Assembly: GCA_964482435.1 (NCBI GenBank)
Contig: CAYZXL010000003.1
Location: 1 to 64,000 of the forward strand
Direction of reading: 5' to 3'
Source: CAYZXL01 sp964482435
GTDB lineage: Bacteria > Auribacterota > JABMQX01
Length of the DNA: 64,000 nucleotides
The notes under the pieces were generated by a model. The model was not told where the DNA came from and did not search any database. It saw nothing but the letters and a program-made list of their open reading frames with translations. The translations under genes and the position numbers were made by a program. Numbering within the stretch: the first letter of the stretch is position 1; the number at the start of each line of letters is the position of its first letter. Below, piece after piece: positions 1 to 8,955 of this stretch.

Positions 1-81
1 GATGCTCGCATAAAGAATCCGAAAAATTCAGTTGACGCCCGCTTTCATAGATGAGGGATTACAGAATTAAGAAAAAAGTAC

Positions 82-110
82 TTGACAGGGGGTGGGCGCT
101 GGGGTATCTT
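82..110 (+). promoter_or_regulatory. Sigma70-type promoter of the tRNA-Thr/tuf unit
   Basis: A perfect -35 box TTGACA lies at 82-87 and TATCTT (4 of 6 consensus) at 105-110, with the optimal 17-bp spacer. Transcription would begin near 117, about 60 nt before the tRNA-Thr gene, so the tRNA and tuf copy 1 are probably cotranscribed. Confidence 0.75.
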
Positions 111-178
111 TACCACTTGACCCTTCGGCAAGTAGGGGTGTTTTTTCGCGCACCCTGACCAGCCGCGCCCAAAATCCG

Positions 179-251
<73 letters not shown>

Positions 252-278
252 CAGCGGTCCTGCTCTTTTCATCATCTC

Positions 279-1491
279 AAAGAGAGGTTGGAATCATGGC
301 GAAGGCGAAGTTTGAGAGGACAAAGCCGCACGTGAACGTGGGGACGATCGGGCACGTTGACCACGGGAAGACAACCCTTGTGGCGGCGATGACGAAGATA
401 TTGTCGAAATACAATCTTGCGAAAGAAAGGACCTTTGATTCGATAGATAACGCTCCGGAGGAGAAGGAGCGGGGGATAACAATCGCGGTATCGCACATCG
501 AGTACGAGACGCCCAAGCGACATTACGCCCACATTGACTGTCCGGGGCACGCCGACTACATCAAGAACATGATAACGGGAGCAGCGCAGATGGACGGGGC
601 AATAGTTGTAGTATCTGCGGCGGACGGTCCGATGCCACAGACGAGGGAGCACATCCTATTGGCGAGGCAGGTGGAAGTTCCTGCGATAGTTGTGTTTTTG
701 AACAAGACCGACCTTCTGGACGATCCCGAGCTTTTGGAGCTTGTGGAGTTAGAGATGAGAGACCTTCTCAACCAGTACAAGTTTCCCGGGGATGAGATTC
801 CGATAATCTCGGGGAGCGCCTTGAAGGCAGGCGAATGCGGGTGCGGGAAGAGGGAGTGCCAGTGGTGCGGGCCATTGTGGAAACTGATGGACGCGGTGGA
901 CGATTATATCCAGACGCCGAAGAGAGAAGTTGAGCTGCCGTTTCTGATGTCAATAGAGGACATATTCAGCATCATGGGGCGAGGGACGGTGGCGACCGGA
1001 CGAGTCGAGAGGGGGAAGGTAAAGGTAGGAGAGGACGTTGAGATAGTCGGATTGGGAGAGACGCTCAAGACAGTGGCGACTGGCGTTGAGATGTTCAACA
1101 AGACACTCGACGAAGGAGTCGCCGGAGACAACATAGGAGTGCTTCTGAGAGGGATAGAGAAAGAGCAGGTGGAAAGAGGAAAAGTGCTTGCTGCCCCCGG
1201 AAGCATCACCCCCCACACGAAGTTCCGAGCAGAGGTTTACGTTTTGAGTAAGGAAGAAGGGGGAAGACATACGCCATTCTTCACCGGGTACAGACCTCAG
1301 TTCTACTTCCGGACTACGGATGTTACCGGGACAGTCAACCTCGACGAAGGGGTGGAGATGGTAATGCCGGGAGATAACGTGAACTTGACTATAGAGCTTA
1401 TCTCCCCCATAGCGATGGAGAAGACGCTGCGGTTCGCCATCCGGGAGGGTGGCAAAACCGTAGGCGCAGGAACCGTCACCGAAATTATCCA
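279..1491 (+). repeat. 1213-bp direct repeat, tuf copy 1
   Basis: By eye this block is identical to 16137-17349. Identity begins 17 nt before the start codon, covering the ribosome binding site, and stops in the last sense codon: CAG TAG here, CAA TAA in the other copy. Sharp loss of identity at both ends is the pattern left by gene conversion. Confidence 0.85.
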
Positions 1492-1495
1492 GTAG
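296..1495 (+). CDS. tuf: Elongation factor Tu, copy 1
   Basis: This 399-residue GTPase delivers aminoacyl-tRNA to the ribosome. It shows the P-loop GHVDHGKT (19-26), DCPGH (81-85), NKTD (136-139) and SAL (173-175), followed by two beta-barrel domains. The start ATG follows GAGAGG at about 281-286 and gives the conserved MAKAKFER N-terminus; an upstream in-frame extension through the tRNA is not coding. After SAL the G domain carries an insertion with four cysteines (C181, C183, C188, C191) that looks like a zinc knuckle and is absent from E. coli EF-Tu. The protein is identical to the second copy at 16154. It lies between tRNA-Thr and rpmG. Confidence 0.98.
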   Translation: MAKAKFERTKPHVNVGTIGHVDHGKTTLVAAMTKILSKYNLAKERTFDSIDNAPEEKERGITIAVSHIEYETPKRHYAHIDCPGHADYIKNMITGAAQMDGAIVVVSAADGPMPQTREHILLARQVEVPAIVVFLNKTDLLDDPELLELVELEMRDLLNQYKFPGDEIPIISGSALKAGECGCGKRECQWCGPLWKLMDAVDDYIQTPKREVELPFLMSIEDIFSIMGRGTVATGRVERGKVKVGEDVEIVGLGETLKTVATGVEMFNKTLDEGVAGDNIGVLLRGIEKEQVERGKVLAAPGSITPHTKFRAEVYVLSKEEGGRHTPFFTGYRPQFYFRTTDVTGTVNLDEGVEMVMPGDNVNLTIELISPIAMEKTLRFAIREGGKTVGAGTVTEIIQ

Positions 1496-1497
1496 TC

Positions 1498-1647
1498 ATG
1501 GCAGAAATAATCACTTTAGCTTGCTCCGTCTGCAACCGAAGAAATTACACGACGACGAAGAACAAGAAACAATCGTCGGGGCGGCTGGAGCTGAGCAAAT
1601 ACTGCAAATTTTGCAGGAAACATACTCCTCATAAAGAGACTCGCTAA
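1498..1647 (+). CDS. rpmG: Large ribosomal subunit protein bL33
   Basis: This 49-residue basic protein begins 2 nt after the tuf stop codon and is likely translationally coupled to it. It has the zinc-ribbon form of L33: CSVC near the N-terminus and CKFC near the C-terminus, with the conserved YCKFCRKHTPHKETR-like ending. The order tuf-rpmG-tRNA-Trp-secE-nusG is the common bacterial one. It is short but fully diagnostic. Confidence 0.95.
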   Translation: MAEIITLACSVCNRRNYTTTKNKKQSSGRLELSKYCKFCRKHTPHKETR

Positions 1648-1665
1648 TTGCACTTTAGCCGGAAC

Positions 1666-1742
1666 AGGCCAGTAGCTCTAATTGGGAGAGCACCGGACTC
1701 CAAATCCGGGGGATGGGGGTTCAAGTCCCTCCTGGCCTGCCA
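1666..1742 (+). tRNA. tRNA-Trp (anticodon CCA)
   Basis: The acceptor stem is AGGCCAG with CTGGCCT, the discriminator is G, and CCA is encoded at 1740-1742. The anticodon stem CCGGA with TCCGG encloses loop CTCCAAA, and the anticodon CCA is at 1700-1702. Placement between rpmG and secE is standard for tRNA-Trp. Confidence 0.95.
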
Positions 1743-1750
1743 GGTTCTGG

Positions 1751-1819
1751 GCGGTTGGTCCGCCATGGATCCACGGCAGTCCCCGGCTGGTTCCCATACG
1801 GCGGGACTGACCGCTTTTT
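1751..1819 (+). terminator. Rho-independent terminator after tRNA-Trp
   Basis: GCGGTTGGTCCGCC (1751-1764) pairs with GGCGGGACTGACCGC (1800-1814) with a single bulge and wobble pairs, and the stem is followed directly by five T (1815-1819). The loop is long, about 35 nt, and can fold further. It would end the tRNA-Thr-tuf-rpmG-tRNA-Trp transcript, so secE-nusG needs its own promoter. I found no clear promoter in 1820-1970. Confidence 0.6.
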
Positions 1820-1982
1820 AACCACTCCCAACCAACCAACAGGATTGGAGAGAGGGTTTTTTTACAAATTTCTGTCTCAAAGAGAGGGACCGGACGCATT
1901 GTTACTTGCTGAAGCCGAAGGGCTTTTGAGAACTGGCGCCGAATGGCCCTTCCAATAGTTTCGCAGCAGCAAAGGAGGACAT

Positions 1983-2246
1983 TTGGCTTGGTGGTTCATA
2001 ATCCTGGTCGTGGTCGCAATGCTCTTGCTGATCAGGCCGACGCGTGTCTTCCTGTTCTCGATAGTTTCAAAGCTTCGGGCGTTTGTGAAGGAAGTCTTGG
2101 ACGAGCTGAAGAAAGTCTCCTGGCCGGCAAAGACAGAGTTGAGAAGCTCAACAGGCTTGGTCATCTTCTCAACGCTGATCCTGTCGCTGTTCATTTGGCT
2201 GATGGATTTGGCGCTCCGTCTTGTCATGGCGCTGGTCGTGAGGTGA
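1983..2246 (+). CDS. secE: Preprotein translocase subunit SecE
   Basis: An 87-residue membrane protein of the SecYEG channel. An N-terminal hydrophobic segment (about 3-17) is followed by the family signature around ELKKVSWPAKTEL and a C-terminal transmembrane helix (about 60-86). Translation starts at TTG 1983, 4 nt after a strong AGGAGG (1973-1978). It lies between tRNA-Trp and nusG as in most bacteria. It has two hydrophobic segments, so it is intermediate between the one-helix and three-helix forms. Confidence 0.93.
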   Translation: MAWWFIILVVVAMLLLIRPTRVFLFSIVSKLRAFVKEVLDELKKVSWPAKTELRSSTGLVIFSTLILSLFIWLMDLALRLVMALVVR

Positions 2247-2253
2247 CACCGTA

Positions 2254-2781
2254 GTGGCAAAACAGTGGTACGTGGTGCAGACCCTTTCCGGACAGGAACG
2301 AAAGGTTAAGACCTCGCTGGAAAACCGCGCCCAGGTCGAGGAACTGGGGGACGTCGTCTCGGAGGTTATCCTCCCCACGGAAAGCGTCTCGGAAGTCAAA
2401 GGCGGGAAAAAAAGAATAACCACCCGCTTTTATTACCCGGGCTACCTCCTCATACACATGGAATTGAATGAGAAGACCTGGCATTTCGTCAGAGGGACAT
2501 CGGGCGTGCTGAAATTCCTCGGCGACAGGGACCCGACCCCCATGCGTGAAGAGGAAGTGCAGGAGATTCTCGCTGCTCTCGAGGAGAAGAAGGAGAAAGT
2601 CAAGCCCAAGGTATTGTACGAGGTGGGTGAGACCGTCAAAGTCACGGAAGGGCCCTTTGTGAACTTCAGCGGAGTCATTGATGACGTTAATCCCGAAAAG
2701 GGGAAGCTGAGGGTCATGGTCACCATATTCGGCAGGGCCACCCCCGTAGAACTTGAGTACTGGCAGGTGGAGAGAACGTAG
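2254..2781 (+). CDS. nusG: Transcription termination/antitermination protein NusG
   Basis: This 175-residue factor binds RNA polymerase and links it to Rho or ribosomal protein S10. The N-terminal NGN domain begins KQWYVVQTLSGQE, and a C-terminal KOW domain starts near VGETVKVTEGPF (about 125-175). The start is GTG 2254; its GAGGTGA (2240-2246) overlaps the end of secE, indicating coupling. No unusual insertion is visible. Confidence 0.96.
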   Translation: MAKQWYVVQTLSGQERKVKTSLENRAQVEELGDVVSEVILPTESVSEVKGGKKRITTRFYYPGYLLIHMELNEKTWHFVRGTSGVLKFLGDRDPTPMREEEVQEILAALEEKKEKVKPKVLYEVGETVKVTEGPFVNFSGVIDDVNPEKGKLRVMVTIFGRATPVELEYWQVERT

Positions 2782-2844
2782 AGCCGAGAAGCCGCGGAAG
2801 GGCGAGTGTTCCCCGAGAAAGGAACGCGCCCGAGGAAAAAACAA

Positions 2845-3285
2845 ATGGCTAAAAGAGTAACAGGACAAATCAAGTTACACATACAGGCAGGCCAGGCAAC
2901 GCCGGCTCCGCCCGTCGGTCCCGCGCTCGGTCAGCACGGGGTGAACATCATGGAGTTCTGCAAGGCGTTCAACGCCGTGACGAAGGACATATCGGCTGGT
3001 TTGGTCGTTCCGGTAGTGATTACGGTTTATCACGACAAGTCTTTCACCTTCATAACCAAGTCGCCGCCGGCAACGAACCTTCTGAAGAGAGCCGTTGGAA
3101 TCGCCACGGGGTCCGCCGAGCCCAACAGGCAGAAGGTCGGAATCATCTCCCGGGAAGAGATTCAGAAAATCGCCCGCCTGAAGATGAACGACCTGAACGC
3201 CAAAGACCTCGAGGCGGCGGTGCGAATCATCGAAGGAACTGCCAGAAGCATGGGAATAGAGGTGGTGTCCGGTGCAGCGAAGTAA
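2845..3285 (+). CDS. rplK: Large ribosomal subunit protein uL11
   Basis: A 146-residue stalk-base protein of the GTPase centre. The N-terminal domain contains APPVGPALGQHGVNIMEFCK and the C-terminal RNA-binding domain contains DLNAKDLEAAVRIIEGTARSMG. The ATG at 2845, preceded by GAGGAAA (2832-2838), gives the family N-terminus MAKRVTGQIK; an in-frame extension to 2806 is not conserved-looking. Its last 14 nt overlap rplA. Confidence 0.96.
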   Translation: MAKRVTGQIKLHIQAGQATPAPPVGPALGQHGVNIMEFCKAFNAVTKDISAGLVVPVVITVYHDKSFTFITKSPPATNLLKRAVGIATGSAEPNRQKVGIISREEIQKIARLKMNDLNAKDLEAAVRIIEGTARSMGIEVVSGAAK

Positions 3286-3976
3286 AAGATATAACCAGGG
3301 CATGGCGAACCTCGACAGGTCTGTCCCTCGTGTCCTCGGGGACGCAATTGAAAGCTTGCAAGCTTTTCCGAGGGCGAAGTTCGACGAGACGGTGGAGCTG
3401 TCCTTCAACCTCGGAGTTGACCCGAAGAAGTCCGACCAGATGGTTCGGGGGACCGTGACCCTCCCAAACGGCACCGGGAAGGTCCCGAAAATCATTGTCA
3501 TTACCCGCAGTGAGGACAAGGGGAGGGCGGCCCTCTCGGCTGGTGCCAGTCAAGCTGGCTTTCAGGAACTGATGGAGAAAATCTCCGGCGGCTGGCTCGA
3601 TTTTGATGTCCTTATAGCCACCCCCGACGTAATGAGGGACCTGGGGAAGCTTGGGAAAATTCTCGGCCCAAAGGGATTGATGCCAAGCCCGAAAGTCGGC
3701 ACAGTCGCGGACGACGTCGCCAGGGCCGTCGAGGAAGTCAAGAAAGGAAAGATCGAGTTCAAGATGGACAGGAGCGCCAACTTGCACGTTCCTGTCGGAA
3801 AAATCTCCTTCACAAAGGATATGCTGAAGGGCAACTGTGAGGCTGTCCTGGCGGCCCTGCTCAGGGCAAAGCCCGCGACGGCTAAAGGGCAGTACATCAA
3901 GTCGGCGACAGTAACTTCCACCATGGGGCCGGGAATAAGGCTCGATCTGAAGGATATATTGGCCTCCTCGAAGTAG
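3272..3976 (+). CDS. rplA: Large ribosomal subunit protein uL1
   Basis: A 234-residue L1-stalk protein. Family landmarks are KFDETVELSFNLGVDPKKSDQ, GTVTLPNGTGK and ILGPKGLMPSPKVGTV. The start is GTG 3272, inside rplK (14-nt overlap), preceded by AGAGGTGG; it restores the expected RSKRY N-terminus. The next ATG (3302) would remove conserved residues. In many bacteria L1 represses its own rplKA message; no operator was identified here. Confidence 0.95.
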   Translation: MQRSKRYNQGMANLDRSVPRVLGDAIESLQAFPRAKFDETVELSFNLGVDPKKSDQMVRGTVTLPNGTGKVPKIIVITRSEDKGRAALSAGASQAGFQELMEKISGGWLDFDVLIATPDVMRDLGKLGKILGPKGLMPSPKVGTVADDVARAVEEVKKGKIEFKMDRSANLHVPVGKISFTKDMLKGNCEAVLAALLRAKPATAKGQYIKSATVTSTMGPGIRLDLKDILASSK

Positions 3977-4014
3977 AGGCAGGCAAAAGATGTTTCGCAT
4001 AAGGTGATGAAGCT

Positions 4015-4554
4015 GTGAGACCGGAAAAAGGATACGCGGCCGAACAATTGGGAAGGCTACTGGACCGGTCGTCCTCGTTGATCCTGACGACGTTCACAGG
4101 CCTCAATAGCATGAGGATTGGCCAGCTCAGGAAGCGCCTGAGGGAAAAGTCCGCTCGCTATTTCGTGGTGAAGAACAGGATTTTTGGGATTGCCGCGAGG
4201 AAAAGGGGCCTGGACGCCCTCTGCCCCATGTTGAAGGGGCAGGTGGGGGTCGTTTTCGGAGAGGACGATTCCCTCGAACTCCTCAAGGCCGTTGTAAGCT
4301 TCGGCAAGGAGAACGAGGAACTCAAAGTCCTCGGCGGAGTCCTCGAGGGACAAGTGAAGTCAGCGGCGGAGATGGTGGCGATAACAACCCTGCCGCCGAA
4401 AAACGTCGTGGCGGGCGAACTTGTCGGTGCCCTCGCGTCGCCCCTTTCCGAACTTGTACAGCTTCTGGGTGAACTGCCGAGAAGTCTTGTTTTCATTCTT
4501 AGCTCAATACAGGAGAAAAGAGAGAGCTCCGCCCCCAAGGAGGGAACTGATTGA
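4015..4554 (+). CDS. rplJ: Large ribosomal subunit protein uL10
   Basis: A 179-residue stalk protein that carries L7/L12 dimers through its C-terminal helix. The N-terminal region (LTTFTGLNSMRIGQLRKRLR, then VVKNRIFGIAARK) is typical. The start is GTG 4015 after AAGGTGATGA. Only 38 nt separate it from rplA, too short for the long structured L10 leader seen in some bacteria. Confidence 0.95.
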   Translation: MRPEKGYAAEQLGRLLDRSSSLILTTFTGLNSMRIGQLRKRLREKSARYFVVKNRIFGIAARKRGLDALCPMLKGQVGVVFGEDDSLELLKAVVSFGKENEELKVLGGVLEGQVKSAAEMVAITTLPPKNVVAGELVGALASPLSELVQLLGELPRSLVFILSSIQEKRESSAPKEGTD

Positions 4555-4647
4555 CCCTTCTTTTGTTCGTGCCTGTTCCGGGCGGAGGCAGCGGAATTCG
4601 CAGAGAAAGTGAAAAAAGGCGATACCAAGGAGGAGTCGTCAGAACCG

Positions 4648-5076
4648 ATGAAATCAAAGGGAGAATCCGAAGGGGGTCAGGCTGCAAAGAAACTGACCAG
4701 ACAGGAGATTGTGGAGGCTATCGAGTCCCTCACAGTGATGGAGCTGGTGGAGCTCAAAAACGAACTGGCTGACCGCTGGGGAGTCAGCTTCACAGCTCCC
4801 GCTGTGGCTGCCGGACAGCCAGCGGCCGCCGTGGCGGCTCCTGTGGAGGAGGAGGTCACGGAATTCGACGTGATCCTCACCAGCGTTGGAGACAAGAAGA
4901 TACCGGTTATCAAGGTTGTCCGGGAACTCACGAGCCTCGGCTTGAAAGAGGCTAAGGACCTGGTGGAATCGGCGCCTTCGGCAGTGAAGGAGAAAATGAG
5001 CAAGGACGCCGCTCAGGACGTCAAGAAAAAGCTCGAAGAAGTGGGAGCGGCCGTCGAACTGAAGCCCAGTGCATGA
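4648..5076 (+). CDS. rplL: Large ribosomal subunit protein bL12 (L7/L12)
   Basis: The stalk protein that recruits translation factors. It shows the N-terminal dimerisation helices (LTRQEIVEAIESLTVMELVEL), an Ala/Pro-rich hinge, and the C-terminal factor-binding domain (EFDVILTSVGDKKIPVIKVV then GLKEAKDLVESAP). I chose ATG 4648 because AAGGAGGAG lies at 4627-4635; the spacing (12 nt) is long. A GTG at 4609 would add 13 residues but has no good ribosome binding site. Even at 142 residues the protein has a charged N-terminal extension of about 14 residues relative to the usual length of about 125. Confidence 0.93.
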   Translation: MKSKGESEGGQAAKKLTRQEIVEAIESLTVMELVELKNELADRWGVSFTAPAVAAGQPAAAVAAPVEEEVTEFDVILTSVGDKKIPVIKVVRELTSLGLKEAKDLVESAPSAVKEKMSKDAAQDVKKKLEEVGAAVELKPSA

Positions 5077-5183
5077 GTCGCCCGCAGCGCCCTGGACAAA
5101 CGGACGCTTTCGGTGTTGGGAGCTGGCCCGGCACGCTGTGAACGGCAACGCGGGCAAGCATTCATTTGCAGGGAGAACTCAGG

Positions 5184-8100
5184 ATGAAGTTGAGCGAACA
5201 GGAACGTATTAGGTTTGGCAAAAGAGCGGATACCGTGGACATACCGGACCTGATTGAAATCCAGAAGAAGTCCTACGAGGACTTCTTGCAGCCCCACAAG
5301 CATCCCGCGGAGAGGGTCAATCAGGGTCTGGAAGCGGTGTTCAACGAGATTTTTCCGATAGCCAGCTACGATGGAAGCTGCATCCTGGAGTATGTCAGCT
5401 ACTCGCTCGGCGTGCCCAAATACGACGACATCGAGTGCCAGCGAAGGGGGCTGACCTATTCCGTCTCCCTGCGGGTAACCTTCCGGCTCGTGCAGAACGA
5501 TGTCGTTCGCGAGGAAAGCGTTTACATGGGCACGATTCCGGTCATGACGCCGAGGGGGACGTTTATCATCAACGGTGCGGAGCGAGTGGTCGTCAGCCAG
5601 TTGCACCGCTCCCCCGGGATTTGCTTTGAATCGAGGCCTGCGCCAAAGGGCGAGTTGCTGTACTCATTCCGCATAATCCCATATCGCGGGTCGTGGCTGG
5701 AGTCGGAGTTCGATTCAAGCGACCTCATTCACGTTTACGTTGACCGCAGGAGAAGGCGCAGAAAGATACTCGCCACGACTTTTATGAAAGCCCTCGGATA
5801 CGCCAATAATGCCGAAATCCTGGGGCTGTTTTTCCAGCCGGTTAAGATGAACATCACCAGCGGCTCAAACGAGAAGCTCCTCGGGAAGTTCCTGGCAAAA
5901 GAGGTGGTCGGCGAAGAGGATGGAGTACTCTACGGCCGAAGCGCCGAAGAAGTGACGCCTGCCGTCATCGAGCGGTTGTCCTCCGCGGGAGTGAAGGAGG
6001 TGTACATAGCCGACCAGGCGACCCCGGACCACCCGGTCATAAAAATGATGCATCGGGACGATACCGAAAGCTGCGATGATGCCCTCAAGGACATCTATAA
6101 GAAGCTTCGCCCCGGAGACCCTGCCACCGTCGCCAACGCTCGGGCGATGATGAAGCGGTTGTTCTTTGACACAAAAAGGTACAACCTCGGAAAAGTAGGG
6201 AGATATAAGCTAAATCAGAAACTTGGCCTCAATGGCGGCGAGAACGATGGGGCAGCAGATTCCCTCGTTCTGACCAAGCGCGATTTCGTTGAAGCGGTAA
6301 GGTATCTGATTAACCTTCGGGTGAAGGGCCAGGGGAGCGTTGACGACATTGACCACTTAGGGAACAGAAGAATCCGGTCCGTCGGAGAACTCCTCGAAAA
6401 CCAGTGCCGCATCGGCCTGGCGAGAATGGAGAAAATCATCAAGGAGCGAATGAACCTCTTCGACCTCGGCTCCGATACGATAACCCCTCACAAGCTCATC
6501 AACCCCAAAAGCCTCTCCGGCGTGATAAGGGATTTCTTTGGGCGAAGCCAGTTGTCCCAGTTCATGGATCAGACCAACCCCGTCGCGGAGCTTACCCATA
6601 AGCGGCGGCTAAGCGCACTGGGGCCTGGAGGGTTGAGCCGTGAGAGGGCCGGGTTTGAGGTCCGAGACGTCCATCCGAGCCACTATGGCAGAATCTGCCC
6701 CATTGAGACCCCGGAAGGTCCCAACATCGGTTTGATTGCGTCCTTGAGCACCTACGCCAAGATTAACGACCTCGGTTTCATCGTAACGCCTTATTTCAAG
6801 GTCGTCAACGGGCGAGTGACAGACCAGGTCGAGTACCTCACGGCTGACGTGGAGGAAAGATACGTTATAGCTCAGGCGAACGTGAACCTCGACAAACGCG
6901 GGCGATTCCTTGACAAAAAAGTCTCGGCGAGAAGCCATAGCGAGTTCACGGAGGTTGACCCTGAAAGAGTTGATTACGTGGACGTTTCCCCGAGACAGTT
7001 GGTCAGCGTGGTCACCGGGCTGGTTCCCTTCCTTGAGCACGACGACGCCAACAGGGCCCTCATGGGGTCCAATATGCAGAGGCAGGCTGTGCCCCTTCTG
7101 ACGACTGAGTCGCCTCTGTTAGCCACGGGATTGGAGAAGAGAGCGGCAATTGATTCGGGGGCCATGGTCATAGCAGAAGACGACGGCAAGGTCACCTACG
7201 TGGACGCGGAGAGAGTTGACGTTCGCTCCCCGCACCGCCGCAGAGACCCCAAGGCTTTCTGGCTGAAAAAGTATATGAGGTCCAACGCATGCACGTGCAT
7301 CAACCAGAGACCCCTCGTCCGGCCCGGCGATGAGGTAAAGAAGGGAGATGTCCTGGCAGACGGCCCGGCAACAGCCGGCGGAGAACTTTCCCTCGGGCGC
7401 AACGTGCTGGTGGCTTTCATGCCGTGGGGAGGATACAACTTCGAGGACGCGATTGTCGTGAGCGAGCGCGTCGTCAAGGATGACCTCTATACCTCAATCC
7501 ACATTGAAGAGTTCGAGATAGGCGCCAGAGACACAAAGCTCGGATGCGAGGAGATTACAAGGGACATCCCGAACGTCGGCGAGGAAGCCCTCCGGAACCT
7601 CGGAGAAGATGGCGTCGTCCGAATCGGCGCGGAGGTGAGGTCAGGGGACATCCTCGCCGGAAAAATCACCCCCAAAAGCGAAACAGAGCTCACTCCCGAG
7701 GAAAGGCTTCTCCGGGCGATCTTCGGAGAAAAGGCCGCCGATGTCCGCGATTCTTCTCTTGTCGTGCCCGCCGGGACCGAAGGGATTGTCATGGACACCA
7801 AGACCTTCTCCCGCAAAGACAAGGTATATGCCACCGAGGAAGAGAAGGCCGAGGAGAAAGAGCGCCTGGATGAGTTGACCGCCGACTATAACGAGAAGCT
7901 CGACAAGCTCAACCGCGATTTCTACGACAAGCTCTCCAGCCTTCTTTTGGGAGAGAAGCTCGACGTGGAGGTTATTGATTCCCAGACCGGAGAGGTAATC
8001 ATTGCCCCGGGCAAGAAGATTACCAAGCGAAACATCGAGATGCTCCAGTCGGAGAGGTTAGAGACTCTCCTGATGCCCGACGACGAAATCACCGCGATGG

Positions 8101-8936
8101 TCAAGGACATCTTCATGGAGCACCGGCAGCTCCTCGAAGAGCTTCAGATGCGCCATAACAGGGAAGTCGAACGCCTCAAGAGGGGCGATGAGCTCGACCC
8201 GGGCGTCATCAAGCAGGTGAAGGTTTACGTTGCCTCCAAGCGAAAGCTCCAGGTCGGCGATAAGATGGCTGGACGCCACGGAAACAAAGGCGTCATAGCC
8301 AAAATCGTCCCGGATGAGGACATGCCATTCCTCCCCGACGGCACCCCTGTGGACATGATCCTGAATCCTCTCGGAGTCCCCTCGCGGATGAACGTTGGGC
8401 AGGTCCTGGAGACGCACCTGGGGTGGGCCGTTCACGCCCTCGGGCTCAGGGTCGCCACCCCTGTTTTTGACGGGATAAAGGAGGACGAGATAAAGAGCCT
8501 GCTCAAGAAAGCCGGCCTTCCTGAAGGGGGCAAAGCCGTCCTGTACGATGGAAGAACTGGCAAGCCCTTCGATCAGGAAGTCGTAGTGGGCTACATATAC
8601 ATGATGAAGCTGTCGCACCTGGTTTCCGACAAGATTCACGCCCGCGCCATCGGGCCATATTCCCTTGTTACCCAGCAACCCCTCGGTGGGAAAGCTCAAA
8701 TGGGGGGGCAGAGGTTCGGCGAAATGGAAGTATGGGCACTGGAGGCTTATGGTGCGGCGTACGCCCTCCAGGAGCTTTTGACGGTGAAGAGCGACGACGT
8801 CGCTGGCCGCACAAGAATCTACGAGTCCATCGTAAAGGGCGAACAGGCCCTGGAAGCCGGGACTCCGGAGTCCTTCAACGTTCTGATCAAGGAGATGCAG
8901 AGCCTCTGCCTCGACGTCAGAGCGGAGAAGCTGTGA
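5184..8936 (+). CDS. rpoB: DNA-directed RNA polymerase subunit beta
   Basis: A 1250-residue catalytic-core subunit of RNA polymerase. It begins KLSEQERIRFGKR with the conserved DLIEIQKKSYEDFLQ. The rifampicin pocket is near residues 453-480 (GRSQLSQFMDQTNPVAEL and following THKRRLSALGPGG) and looks like the susceptible consensus, without the common resistance substitutions. ETPEGPNIGLI, the HGNKGV region and a C-terminal GKAQMGGQRFGEMEVWALEA are present. The ATG at 5184 has GCAGGGAG at 5169-5175; an in-frame TTG at 5166 is less likely. It is followed by rpoC 19 nt later. Confidence 0.98.
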   Translation: MKLSEQERIRFGKRADTVDIPDLIEIQKKSYEDFLQPHKHPAERVNQGLEAVFNEIFPIASYDGSCILEYVSYSLGVPKYDDIECQRRGLTYSVSLRVTFRLVQNDVVREESVYMGTIPVMTPRGTFIINGAERVVVSQLHRSPGICFESRPAPKGELLYSFRIIPYRGSWLESEFDSSDLIHVYVDRRRRRRKILATTFMKALGYANNAEILGLFFQPVKMNITSGSNEKLLGKFLAKEVVGEEDGVLYGRSAEEVTPAVIERLSSAGVKEVYIADQATPDHPVIKMMHRDDTESCDDALKDIYKKLRPGDPATVANARAMMKRLFFDTKRYNLGKVGRYKLNQKLGLNGGENDGAADSLVLTKRDFVEAVRYLINLRVKGQGSVDDIDHLGNRRIRSVGELLENQCRIGLARMEKIIKERMNLFDLGSDTITPHKLINPKSLSGVIRDFFGRSQLSQFMDQTNPVAELTHKRRLSALGPGGLSRERAGFEVRDVHPSHYGRICPIETPEGPNIGLIASLSTYAKINDLGFIVTPYFKVVNGRVTDQVEYLTADVEERYVIAQANVNLDKRGRFLDKKVSARSHSEFTEVDPERVDYVDVSPRQLVSVVTGLVPFLEHDDANRALMGSNMQRQAVPLLTTESPLLATGLEKRAAIDSGAMVIAEDDGKVTYVDAERVDVRSPHRRRDPKAFWLKKYMRSNACTCINQRPLVRPGDEVKKGDVLADGPATAGGELSLGRNVLVAFMPWGGYNFEDAIVVSERVVKDDLYTSIHIEEFEIGARDTKLGCEEITRDIPNVGEEALRNLGEDGVVRIGAEVRSGDILAGKITPKSETELTPEERLLRAIFGEKAADVRDSSLVVPAGTEGIVMDTKTFSRKDKVYATEEEKAEEKERLDELTADYNEKLDKLNRDFYDKLSSLLLGEKLDVEVIDSQTGEVIIAPGKKITKRNIEMLQSERLETLLMPDDEITAMVKDIFMEHRQLLEELQMRHNREVERLKRGDELDPGVIKQVKVYVASKRKLQVGDKMAGRHGNKGVIAKIVPDEDMPFLPDGTPVDMILNPLGVPSRMNVGQVLETHLGWAVHALGLRVATPVFDGIKEDEIKSLLKKAGLPEGGKAVLYDGRTGKPFDQEVVVGYIYMMKLSHLVSDKIHARAIGPYSLVTQQPLGGKAQMGGQRFGEMEVWALEAYGAAYALQELLTVKSDDVAGRTRIYESIVKGEQALEAGTPESFNVLIKEMQSLCLDVRAEKL

Positions 8937-8955
8937 TCTCTTCAAAGGAGGAGAG

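Noticed and set aside
3977..4014. L10 leader RNA before rplJ
   Set aside because: The gap is only 38 nt, too short for the structured leader.
6541..6640. Rifampicin-resistance substitutions in RpoB
   Set aside because: The pocket residues read as the common susceptible consensus.
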